The notes under the pieces: model-generated
What the model was told of the DNA's origin: nothing
Seen by the model: only the letters and a program-made list of their open reading frames with translations
Databases searched by the model: none
From: JACDAL01 sp963849115
GTDB lineage: Bacteria > Actinomycetota > CADDZG01 > WHSQ01
Direction of reading: 5' to 3'
Assembly (NCBI GenBank): GCA_963849115.1
Contig: CAWKGK010000007.1
Location: 113,282-177,281 of the forward strand
Length of the DNA stretch: 64,000 bases
Program-made: the position numbers and the translations under genes
Shown here: piece after piece, positions 32,597 through 40,222 of the stretch
How positions within the stretch are numbered: the first letter of the stretch is position 1
Layout of the letters: the number at the start of each line of letters is the position of its first letter

Positions 32597-33406
32597 TCAC
32601 TTTTTGCGCAATAACTGCACCGCGAACAGAAGCGCAAAGCGCGGGTTGCCGAGCAGGTAACGGCGCCACAGCCGCTTCGGCTCGGTCACGAGCCTGAAGA
32701 GCCACTCCAAACCCGCTCGCTGCATCCACGGGGGGGATTGACGCTTCTTGCCGGCCAAGAAATCGAACGCCGCGCCGACTCCGACCATTGTAGCTGTGAT
32801 CTCGCCGCGCAGGCGCGCCATGAGCTGTTCCTGTTTGGGTGCCCCCAGCCCCACCAGCAGCACGCCCGTACCCGAATTGTTGACCGCGCTGATGAACTCC
32901 GCCTCCTCCTCCTCGGTAAGAGGTCGGAACGGGGGTGCCCAGCGATAGGTGACCCGAAGGGCGGGAAACCTCTCGGTGAGGCTCGAGACGAGGTCGTCGA
33001 GGACCTCGGGCGTGCCTCCGTAAAAGCCCACACTGACTCCTTCGCGGGCCGCATGCTCGCAGATGACCGGGGTCAAATCGGGTCCGTAAACGCGCGTGGC
33101 TTCGGGGATGCCAAGCTTGCGCAGACCCCACACGAGCGGCATGCCGTCCGAGGTGGTGAGGTCAGATTGATTCATGTGCTCCCGGTACTCGGGCCGCTTG
33201 TGAGCCTCGACGACGTTATTGACCGCGGCTATGCAGACGTAGCGGGACTCCCTGCGGCTCCCCCATTCGACGATCTGGCTCGCCGCTTTGTCATAGTTCG
33301 AAGCATCTACGCGCATGCCCAGGATGTAGCGGGACCCGAAGGTGTGGCCTTGCTCGGGCGCGGACTGCGACGGTGGTCTGACGGAAACCGCTTCTGACAG
33401 GCTCAA
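32597..33406 (-). CDS. WecG/TagA/CpsF family glycosyltransferase
   Basis: A 269-residue GT26-type transferase adding a second sugar to the polyprenyl-linked primer. Characteristic blocks are ILGMRVDASNYDKAASQIVEW, CIAAVNNVVEAHKRPEYREHMNQSDLTTSDGMPLVWGLR, GFYGGTPEVLDDLVSSL and LLVGLGAPKQEQLMARLRGEI (the family's GxPkqE motif). The final basic region (EPKRLWRRYLLGNPRFALLFAVQLLRKK) is the membrane-association tail. TTG 33406 overlaps the stop of the primer transferase gene (TTGA) and has AAGGGG upstream, so the two steps are coupled. Confidence 0.92.
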   Translation of the reverse strand: MSLSEAVSVRPPSQSAPEQGHTFGSRYILGMRVDASNYDKAASQIVEWGSRRESRYVCIAAVNNVVEAHKRPEYREHMNQSDLTTSDGMPLVWGLRKLGIPEATRVYGPDLTPVICEHAAREGVSVGFYGGTPEVLDDLVSSLTERFPALRVTYRWAPPFRPLTEEEEAEFISAVNNSGTGVLLVGLGAPKQEQLMARLRGEITATMVGVGAAFDFLAGKKRQSPPWMQRAGLEWLFRLVTEPKRLWRRYLLGNPRFALLFAVQLLRKK

Positions 33407-34959
33407 TACGCACCCCTTCTGGCCATGAGAACCCCGAACGTCTTGAGGAGGATGTAGAGGTCCAGGGTCAGCGACCAGTTCTCGATGTAGAAGAGATCGA
33501 GCCGCAGAGCCTCTTCGGGCGCCACGCTGCTGCGCCCGTTCACCTGCCACCAACCCGTGACGCCGGTGGGAACCTCGTGGCGAGGACCCAGCAGTTCGAG
33601 GTTGGCGGCGACCTGATCGGTCGGCAGGGGCCGAGGCCCCACCAGGCTCATGTCACCCTTGATGACGTTGAGAAGCTGTGGGAGCTCATCGAGACTGAGC
33701 TTGCGCAGGATTCGCCCGACCCCGGTGAGACGGGGGTCGTCCTCGATCTTGAAGAACGGGGAGCTCATGTCGATTCCCCGCTCTCTCAGCACACGGTCGC
33801 CGTCGACCAGCATCGTGCGGAACTTGTAGACGGTGAATGCGCTCCCCCCCTTGGTGATCCGCTCCTGGCGGAAGAGGACGGGGCCCTCGGACGTCAGCCT
33901 GATGGCTAGAGCAATGACACTCAGGACGGGCAAGGACACCAGTAGTCCAAGGCTCGAGACGGTGAGATCGAAGGCCCGCTTGACCACCGTCTGTGTTCCG
34001 CTAAGGCGAACAGGCTTCAGCGAGATCGCCATGACCTCGGGCCCGACGGGCTGGACCGACAGCCGCGAGGCGAGAATCTGGGGAAGATTGGCCGAAACCC
34101 TTACCTCAGCGCCGGTGCGGCGAGATACCTGCATGATCTTGAGAGCGTCCTGAGACGTGACCGCAGTCGAGGCTACAAAGACGCACTCTGCGCCGTGCTC
34201 CTCGACCAGCTCGGAGAGACCGGCCAGCCGCCCCAGCACCGGGTGACCGGTGGGGGAGCTGTGAGTCTCAGAGGTCGCCACGAAGCCGATCGGCTGGAAG
34301 CCGAGCCGGGGGCTGCCCAATGCCACCGCGAGCCTCCCCGCTTCCTCGTTGGTGCCGACAATGAGCGTGCGGACCGACAGCCGGCCCTCGCTACGGAGCT
34401 GATAGACGCGCGACCGCCACAGCCGGCGACCGGTCAGCTCGAGCACCACCGCGAACGCCCAGGTCAGAGCGACCCATTCGCGCGAGAGCTCGGACTTGGA
34501 CCAGTAGCTGACCAGCACCACGAGCAGAGCCCCGGTGCTGGCGGCGCTGATCACACGACGGAACTCCTCCGCCGCACTAAGGTGCCGGATACCGTAGAGA
34601 CCGTAGGCGTGGAAGACCGGAATCCACAGGGCCGCGCCGAGCCCCAGCGCCACCATGTAACCGTTCGTGAGCGGGATGAATCCGAAGCGGACCGTCCATG
34701 CCGCCAGCAGCGCAGTGATCAGGCAGAGCACATCGGTGGCGGCGAGGCCCCCGGCGATGCGGGCGTAGAGACCCCCAACCCCCGAGCCGAGCTCGACCCG
34801 AGGCGCATCGAGCTGAGGGTCGAGCCGAATCTCGGCGCCGCGTTCCGGCGCATCGACATCGACCAGTTTGAGGTCCCCCTCGGTCGTGACCAGCTTCAGC
34901 GTCTCCAGGCCGTCAAGGGACGCCTGCGTGGACGCGGAGTTCAACGCGCTCTCGAGCAT
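33403..34959 (-). CDS. Polyprenyl-phosphate sugar-1-phosphate transferase (WbaP/CpsE type)
   Basis: A 518-residue membrane protein that starts the repeat unit by moving sugar-1-phosphate onto undecaprenyl phosphate. An unusual soluble stretch of about 75 residues precedes the first helix (LAATDVLCLITALLAAWTVRF). Four or five transmembrane helices, a CoA-binding-like central domain (RTLIVGTNEEAGRLAVAL) and another helix follow. Then comes the bacterial sugar transferase core: LFRQERITKGGSAFTVYKFRTM, SLDELPQLLNVIKGDMSLVGPRPL and GVTGWWQVNGR. All catalytic Asp/Glu/Arg motifs are present. It heads the minus-strand biosynthesis run after a 390-bp gap. Confidence 0.94.
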   Translation of the reverse strand: MLESALNSASTQASLDGLETLKLVTTEGDLKLVDVDAPERGAEIRLDPQLDAPRVELGSGVGGLYARIAGGLAATDVLCLITALLAAWTVRFGFIPLTNGYMVALGLGAALWIPVFHAYGLYGIRHLSAAEEFRRVISAASTGALLVVLVSYWSKSELSREWVALTWAFAVVLELTGRRLWRSRVYQLRSEGRLSVRTLIVGTNEEAGRLAVALGSPRLGFQPIGFVATSETHSSPTGHPVLGRLAGLSELVEEHGAECVFVASTAVTSQDALKIMQVSRRTGAEVRVSANLPQILASRLSVQPVGPEVMAISLKPVRLSGTQTVVKRAFDLTVSSLGLLVSLPVLSVIALAIRLTSEGPVLFRQERITKGGSAFTVYKFRTMLVDGDRVLRERGIDMSSPFFKIEDDPRLTGVGRILRKLSLDELPQLLNVIKGDMSLVGPRPLPTDQVAANLELLGPRHEVPTGVTGWWQVNGRSSVAPEEALRLDLFYIENWSLTLDLYILLKTFGVLMARRGAY

Positions 34960-35349
34960 CTTTTTGGGTTTGATCGGTTACACCCCCCTCTGCTTACTCT
35001 AGGTTCGATCCCCGGTTCGGCTTGCCAATCGCCGGGATTTGTTTGCCTCCATCCAGAGGCAGCTTCTTTCATCGCATTGTCTCCGACAATGGCCCTCTAC
35101 TCCCATACGCACTGGTACGTAACTTCGGGTTGAGCGCCGCGATTGGGACTCGAGTGTTTGACCGTTTAGCCCTTTTTGCGACGATATTAGGAGCAGGCTA
35201 CAACGCCCGTCTTGCCTCTGTGTCCGCAGGTGCTCGACTGTAACGAGTCGTTGGCCTTACTCAGCAGTCGACGCTTCTCGACACAATGGGCGCACGGCTG
35301 CCGATCCGCTACCCAGACCCGGGAGAAACTCGCTCTTCCTGCGTGATGC
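34960..35349. other. Intergenic region upstream of the priming transferase
   Basis: A 390-bp gap between two minus-strand genes with no supported coding frame. It is AT-richer than its surroundings in places (for example TAATATCGTCGCAAAAAG read on the minus strand around 35190) and very probably contains the promoter for the run starting at 34959. No repeat or strong terminator is obvious. Confidence 0.5.
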
Positions 35350-36321
35350 TCAGGGATGGGCGCGGAAGTACTCGACCGTGCGGGCCAGCCCGTCGTCGAG
35401 CCCCACGGCAGGCTCCCAGCCCAGGACCGCGGCAGCCTTGGAGGGATCGACGACGATTCGCTGCAGCTCTCCGGGGCGGGCCGCGGCATGGGCGGGCTCC
35501 AGATCCACTCCGACGATGGCCTTGAGGCGGTCGTAGAGCTCGTTGACCGACAGCTCGGAGCCCGAACCGATGTTGATCAGCTCCCCGGAGCCGGCCGAGC
35601 GGGCAGACAGGAACGCGTCCGCGACGTCTGAGACGTAGACGAAATCCCTGCTCTGAGTGCCGTCCCCATAGATGGTGCAGGGCTTGCCGCCCAGAAGCCT
35701 GCGGCTGAAGATGGCCACGACCTGGCCCTCCAGGCCCACCTCGCTGGCCGGTTCTTGGCGGGGTCCGTAGACGTTCGACAGCGCCAGCGCGGTGTAGTCG
35801 AGATCCTTGACGGCCCGGAAGTAGCGCAAGTAGTCCAGCATCACCTTCTTGGAGACACCGTAGGGAGACTCGGGCATCGCCTCCGGCGAATAGACCTGAT
35901 CCTCGGTGACGGGCAACCGGCTCGCATCGGGCTCGCCGTAGATGCAACCCCCGGAGGAGGTGAAGACGACCTTGGCCGTTCCCGACTCCGAAGCCGCCTG
36001 CAGAACCCGCAGTGTCCCGATGACGTTGACCATCGCGTCGTGCACGGGGTCCGCCACCGACTTGCGCACGTCCACCTGGGCGGCGAGGTGGAAGACCACC
36101 TCAGGCCTCGCTCTTGTGATCGCCTCGGCGACCCCTTCGGAGGTGATGTCGAGACGATGAAAGGAGAGCTTTCCCGCCTCCGAGCTGCGTGCTCCGGCAA
36201 GGTTGTCCAGCGAACCCGACGACATGTCGTCGATGCCGACGACCTCCTCCCCTTGAGCGACCAGGGCATCGACGACATGGGAGCCGATGAAGCCCGAAGC
36301 CCCGGTCACGAGCACACTCAC
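35350..36321 (-). CDS. NAD-dependent sugar epimerase (UDP-glucose 4-epimerase-like)
   Basis: A 323-residue extended SDR enzyme from GTG 36321 (AGGG eight bases upstream). The motifs are TGASGFIGSHVVDAL, HLAAQVDVRKSVADP, FTSSGGCIYGEP, SPYGVSKKVMLDYLRYF and SNVYGPRQEPASEVG. AAQVDVRxSVxDP is typical of the actinobacterial GalE-type group. It is different from the epimerase at 28174, so the locus has two separate epimerase steps. Substrate specificity is unassigned. The ribosome site and the downstream gap of 390 bp suggest it ends a transcript. Confidence 0.9.
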   Translation of the reverse strand: MSVLVTGASGFIGSHVVDALVAQGEEVVGIDDMSSGSLDNLAGARSSEAGKLSFHRLDITSEGVAEAITRARPEVVFHLAAQVDVRKSVADPVHDAMVNVIGTLRVLQAASESGTAKVVFTSSGGCIYGEPDASRLPVTEDQVYSPEAMPESPYGVSKKVMLDYLRYFRAVKDLDYTALALSNVYGPRQEPASEVGLEGQVVAIFSRRLLGGKPCTIYGDGTQSRDFVYVSDVADAFLSARSAGSGELINIGSGSELSVNELYDRLKAIVGVDLEPAHAAARPGELQRIVVDPSKAAAVLGWEPAVGLDDGLARTVEYFRAHP

Positions 36322-36441
36322 TTGTTCATCCCTTCGCTGGTCATTCGTCTGAGGTTAGCGCCCAGCTCCGGAGTCGGGTGGCGTGGGGGCCGGATGGGAA
36401 AGGTCCCGATTGAGCCCGCCCAGCACGCCGGGCCGGCCGAG

Positions 36442-37776
36442 TCAGAGGGGCGGGGCCGCTTGCGCGAGGCGGGCGCGACGGGCGGCGCTGGGGCCGGGGA
36501 ACGGCCCCCAGATTGCGAACGTGATGCCGGGGTCCTGGAAGCAGACGAACATGGTGCCGCCGTCGGGCGAGAAGCAGGGTCCGGTGAGCTCGGAGGCATT
36601 GAGGCGATTGGCGGCGAACTCGTAGACCTCACCGTCCGGGGTCAGGCCCATGATCCGGTTGTCGCCCCGCCAGTCCTCAACGAAAAAGAAGTCCCCCCAG
36701 GCCGTGACATGAGCATTGTCGGGCGCTTTCATCGCGCCCTCCTCGGAACTCTCGTAGAAGAGCTCGAGGGACTCGTCCGCCGGGCAGTAGCGGAAGGTCT
36801 GTCCCAGGGCCTCGGCGCCCCCCTCGGTATCGTTGAACCACAGCACCCCGTCCGCGAACCAGGCCCCTTCGAGCCGGGTGAATTGCACCGCCCCGGCACC
36901 GGCCGCAGAGTCGTTGGCGTCCTCGGGATCGACGTCGACCCAGCTCTCCGCATAGGAGCGGCCTTGCTCGAGACCAGAGCCGTTCGCACCCTCATCGTCG
37001 GCAAGGGCGAGGGCCTGGAGCCGCCCCCCTTGGGCGAGAGATCCGGGCCGTGCCGAGGTGTCCTCGGGCAGGAAGCGGTAGAGAAAGCTTCGGGGCCCCT
37101 CGTCCTCGGTGAGATAGACGATGCCGGTCTCGGGATCCACGCCTGCTGCCTCGTGAGAGAAGCGCCCCATGTCCCGCAGCGGAGTGCGGGAGAGGTCGCT
37201 CTCGGGGTCGGAGGGGTCGATCTCGAAGACGTAACCGTGGTCGTCCGAGCCCGTCTCCTCACAAGTCAGCCAGGTCCCCCACGGGGTGGGCCCACCGGCA
37301 CAGTTCCTGTCGGTGCCGGAGGACGACACGTAACTATCGGTGACACGGCGGTCGGGGTCGACGACCAGAACGGTGGTACCGCCGGGCGAGTCGGCATCGA
37401 AGGGGTTGGCGCCTTCGGCCGCAGGCCCCTCGTCGTTCTCCAGCTCGTGATTACGGATGAGAAGGGTGGTGCCGCCGGAACCCTCGAAAGCGGCCATCCC
37501 GTCCGGGCGGCCGGGGTTCGGGGCGCCGTTCGTCAGCGCAGTATCCGGGTCCGAGAGGACCCGGTACTTGAAGCCGCGCGGGAGATCGAGCATCCCGCCG
37601 GGATCCTCAAGAGGGCGACCCAGCGCGCCGGGAGGGGGCTGCGGCCCCCCATTACCTCCGCCCGAGGGGATCACGTCGTCCACCGAGCAGGCGACCAGGA
37701 GCGCTCCGGCAGAGGCCGCGCCGAGGCGCAGAAAGCGCCGGCGGTCCATGTTTCGGGGAGTCCACAACTCACTCAT
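36442..37776 (-). CDS. PhoX-like (DUF839) Tat-exported protein
   Basis: A 444-residue protein. It begins MSELWTPRNMDRRRFLRLGAA: the RRRFLR twin-arginine motif and a hydrophobic stretch ending LLVACS, which also resembles a lipobox (VAC). The mature protein belongs to the PhoX/DUF839 beta-propeller family: GFKYRVLSDPDT, LIRNHE, TPWGTWLTCEET, GRFSHEAAGVDPETGIVYLTED, NAHVTAWGDFFFVEDW and a terminal CFSPDGGTMFVCFQDPG. Related proteins are Ca/Fe-dependent phosphatases; whether this one keeps every metal ligand cannot be checked by eye. Its placement among nucleotide-sugar genes hints at scavenging phosphate or acting on a surface phosphoester. Confidence 0.85.
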   Translation of the reverse strand: MSELWTPRNMDRRRFLRLGAASAGALLVACSVDDVIPSGGGNGGPQPPPGALGRPLEDPGGMLDLPRGFKYRVLSDPDTALTNGAPNPGRPDGMAAFEGSGGTTLLIRNHELENDEGPAAEGANPFDADSPGGTTVLVVDPDRRVTDSYVSSSGTDRNCAGGPTPWGTWLTCEETGSDDHGYVFEIDPSDPESDLSRTPLRDMGRFSHEAAGVDPETGIVYLTEDEGPRSFLYRFLPEDTSARPGSLAQGGRLQALALADDEGANGSGLEQGRSYAESWVDVDPEDANDSAAGAGAVQFTRLEGAWFADGVLWFNDTEGGAEALGQTFRYCPADESLELFYESSEEGAMKAPDNAHVTAWGDFFFVEDWRGDNRIMGLTPDGEVYEFAANRLNASELTGPCFSPDGGTMFVCFQDPGITFAIWGPFPGPSAARRARLAQAAPPL

Positions 37777-37852
37777 GAACTCCAGAATAGGGACTTTGTC
37801 CGGTTTCGAGTGCCGGGTTCCGGTTTTAGGGGCGTCAGAGAGTGCAGAAACC

Positions 37853-38842
37853 TCAGCCGGAGGCGGCGAGTATCTCGCGGTCGGCGACCGTGACGTCCAC
37901 GGCCTCGGCCCCCGCCTCGACGACCACGCCCTCACCGAGCACGGCTCCCCTGACGACGGCGCCCTCCCCCACCACCGCACCGGGCAGGAGCACCGAACGT
38001 TCGATGGTGGCCTCGGAGATGCGGGCGACGGCCCCCAGGCAGGCGTCTCTGACCACGGCGTCGGGGTGGATCTCGACGTCCTCGCCCATCACCACGGCCC
38101 CCACTCCCGGCTCAGCCACGGCGTCGGTGAGGAAGCGGCCGGCGAGCGCGTCGAGGTTCGCCTCGAGGAACTTCTGGGGAGTTCCGATGTCCATCCAGTA
38201 GGCGTCGCCGCCGAGGGCGTAGAGGGCCGCGCCCTCCTCTACCAGCTGCGGAAAGAGCTGTCGTTCGGCCGACCACACCTCGCCGGCGGGAATGCGATCG
38301 AGAATCGAGGGCTCGAAGACATAGACGCCGGCGTTGATGAGGTTGGTGGGGGCGGTACCGGCGGGGGGTTTCTCGATGAAGCCGAGCACCCTGCCATCGG
38401 GCTCGGTGGGCACAACGCCAAAGGCCGATGGGTCCTCGACCGGCGTCAGCAGGATCGTGGCCTCGGCGGACCGGCTGCGGTGCCAGTCGACCACCTTGCC
38501 GAGATCGATGTCGGTCAGAATGTCGCCGTTGAAGACGAGCAGGGCCTCCTTCCCCAAGAGGCTCTGAGCGTTCTTGATGGCCCCGGCGGTGCCCAGGGGT
38601 TCCTTCTCGTTAGTGACCTCGACCCGGAGCCCCATTTGCCCCCCCCGCTCGATGGCGGGCGCGAAGGCCTCGGCGAGATATGAGGTGAGGAGCACGACGT
38701 CTGAGATGCCCTGTCTCACCAGGAGGTCGAAGACGTGTTCGATGTGGGGCCGGTTGGCGATCGGGAGCAGGTGCTTGGGCCGGGTGTGGGTAAGCGGCCT
38801 GAGACGGGTCCCGAAACCACCCGTGAGGATGAGCGCCTTCAC
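37853..38842 (-). CDS. Sugar-phosphate nucleotidylyltransferase
   Basis: A 329-residue enzyme from GTG 38842 overlapping the upstream stop (GTGA). The N-terminal nucleotidyltransferase domain has LILTGGFGTRLRPLTHTRPKHLLPIANRP, LVFNGDILTDIDLGK with the metal-binding Asp, FIEKP and NAGVYVFEP. The C-terminal 90 residues form a left-handed beta-helix of hexapeptides. Such two-domain enzymes include mannose-1-phosphate guanylyltransferases and glucose-1-phosphate thymidylyltransferases. Because a GDP-deoxymannose-type reductase gene is directly upstream, GDP-mannose synthesis is the favoured guess. Confidence 0.9.
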   Translation of the reverse strand: MKALILTGGFGTRLRPLTHTRPKHLLPIANRPHIEHVFDLLVRQGISDVVLLTSYLAEAFAPAIERGGQMGLRVEVTNEKEPLGTAGAIKNAQSLLGKEALLVFNGDILTDIDLGKVVDWHRSRSAEATILLTPVEDPSAFGVVPTEPDGRVLGFIEKPPAGTAPTNLINAGVYVFEPSILDRIPAGEVWSAERQLFPQLVEEGAALYALGGDAYWMDIGTPQKFLEANLDALAGRFLTDAVAEPGVGAVVMGEDVEIHPDAVVRDACLGAVARISEATIERSVLLPGAVVGEGAVVRGAVLGEGVVVEAGAEAVDVTVADREILAASG

Positions 38843-39774
38843 CCCTCCAGGCCCTCGCGTACTCGTTGCCGCCAGTAGTCGAGCACCTCGGCAAGGGTGT
38901 TCTCGAGACGGTGCTTGGGCGCCCACCCGGTGACATGCTCGAGCTTCGAGGCGTCGCCCTGAAGGATGGGAGGGTCGGCCGGACGGATGCGGGCGGGGTC
39001 GACCTCGATCGTGAACTCGGTCTCAGACATACCGGTAAGGAGCAGGAGCGCCTCTTGGAGCGTGGGGGCTTCACCGGTGGCGACGTTGTAGACCTCGCCC
39101 GCCGACCCAAAGTCGAGCGCGGCTCGGTAGGCGGCGACCACGTCGCGCACGTCGCCGAGCTCTCGCTTGAGCGCCAGGTTCCCCGTCGTGATGACAGGCG
39201 CGGCCCTCCCCGCCTCCGCAAGCGCGATCCGGCGCGCCCAGTCTGCGGTTGCAAAACGCGGGGGCTGGCCGGGCCCGATGTGCATGAACGCGCGTGTGGC
39301 CACCACTGCCATCCCGAAAGCTGAGAAGAACATCTGCCCGAGCCACTCCTCGGCCACCTTGCTGACCGCGTAGGGCGACAGTGGTCGCAGAGGTGTGTCC
39401 TCATCGATGGGGCAATCCTCGGGGGCGACGGCGCCGTACTCGTCTGAGGTACAAGCGAGCAGGACTCGTGCAGCCGGGGAGGTTGTCCTCAACGCCTCCA
39501 ACAGGAGATGGGTCCCCGTAACGTTCACCTCGTAAGTGAGTGCGGGCTCGGTCCAGGAACGGGCCGCGCTGGCCTGGGCGGCAAGGTGAAAGACCTGATC
39601 GGGCGCGCTCTTCTTTACCGCGCGAGCGACCGCCTGGGGGTCGGTGAGGTCGCACTCGAGCATCCCCGGTGAGCCGCTCCGCGAAAGGGCAGAGACCTCG
39701 TGCCCGTCGCCTCTGAGCGAGGTCGTGAGAAGCCCACCCACAAAGCCCTCGGCGCCCGTGACTAGGATGCGCAC
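38839..39774 (-). CDS. GDP-6-deoxy-D-mannose reductase-like SDR enzyme
   Basis: A 311-residue extended SDR protein with VTGAEGFVGGLLTTSL, FHLAAQASAARSWTEPALTYEVNVTGTHLLLEA, TSDEYGAV, LSPYAVSKVAEEWLGQ and TRAFMHIGPGQPPRFATADWARRIA. The HxGPGQ segment and DVRDVVAAYRAAL are typical of the RMD/GDP-4-keto-6-deoxymannose reductases that make GDP-D-rhamnose. The matching GDP-mannose 4,6-dehydratase (Gmd) is not found in this window, so either it is encoded elsewhere or this enzyme acts on another 4-keto sugar. GTG start, one base after the stop of the small transporter gene. Confidence 0.82.
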   Translation of the reverse strand: MRILVTGAEGFVGGLLTTSLRGDGHEVSALSRSGSPGMLECDLTDPQAVARAVKKSAPDQVFHLAAQASAARSWTEPALTYEVNVTGTHLLLEALRTTSPAARVLLACTSDEYGAVAPEDCPIDEDTPLRPLSPYAVSKVAEEWLGQMFFSAFGMAVVATRAFMHIGPGQPPRFATADWARRIALAEAGRAAPVITTGNLALKRELGDVRDVVAAYRAALDFGSAGEVYNVATGEAPTLQEALLLLTGMSETEFTIEVDPARIRPADPPILQGDASKLEHVTGWAPKHRLENTLAEVLDYWRQRVREGLEG

Positions 39775-39775
39775 G

Positions 39776-40201
39776 CTAGCCGGGGGTCCGGTTGAAAGAG
39801 AGACCGACGATGACGATTCCGACCACTACAATGCCGGCTCCGACCCAGCGCAGCGGCGGGACGTGCTCGTGAAGCCATAAGCGTGAGAACAGCACCACGA
39901 AGACATAGGACATCCCCACCGAGGGATAGGCCACCGACAAGGGGACGCGCGACAGCACGACCAGCCAAAACAGAGCGGAGACGGCGAACAGCACCAGTCC
40001 CGTCCACAACCTCGGCTCACGCGCGGCGCGCCCCACGGTGCCACCCAACGATCCCAGCTCCTGGGCCCCGATGCGGCCGATCTCGTTCATGGCCGCCTTG
40101 AGCATGAGCTGACCCCCAAAGGCAAAGGCAACGCTCACGAACAGGATCAGGAGGGTGCTCCAAAACCCCTCTGTGCGGGGTGCGAAGCCAACTGGTGACA
40201 T
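39776..40201 (-). CDS. Small EamA/SMR-like membrane transporter
   Basis: A 141-residue protein with four hydrophobic helices (about 14-34, 66-84, 89-108, 117-134). It resembles the half-size EamA/SMR proteins that flip undecaprenyl-phosphate-linked sugars (ArnE/ArnF type). Conserved features are the N-terminal FGGQLMLKAAMNEIG and FWLVVLSRVPLSVAYPSVGMSYVFVVLFSRLWLHEHV, which is the SMR-type 'PLSxAYP' signature. It is probably a homodimer. In this context it may translocate a lipid-linked sugar used for modification of the polymer. Confidence 0.85.
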   Translation of the reverse strand: MSPVGFAPRTEGFWSTLLILFVSVAFAFGGQLMLKAAMNEIGRIGAQELGSLGGTVGRAAREPRLWTGLVLFAVSALFWLVVLSRVPLSVAYPSVGMSYVFVVLFSRLWLHEHVPPLRWVGAGIVVVGIVIVGLSFNRTPG

Positions 40202-40222
40202 GGACGGGGAGTCTAGTGGGCG

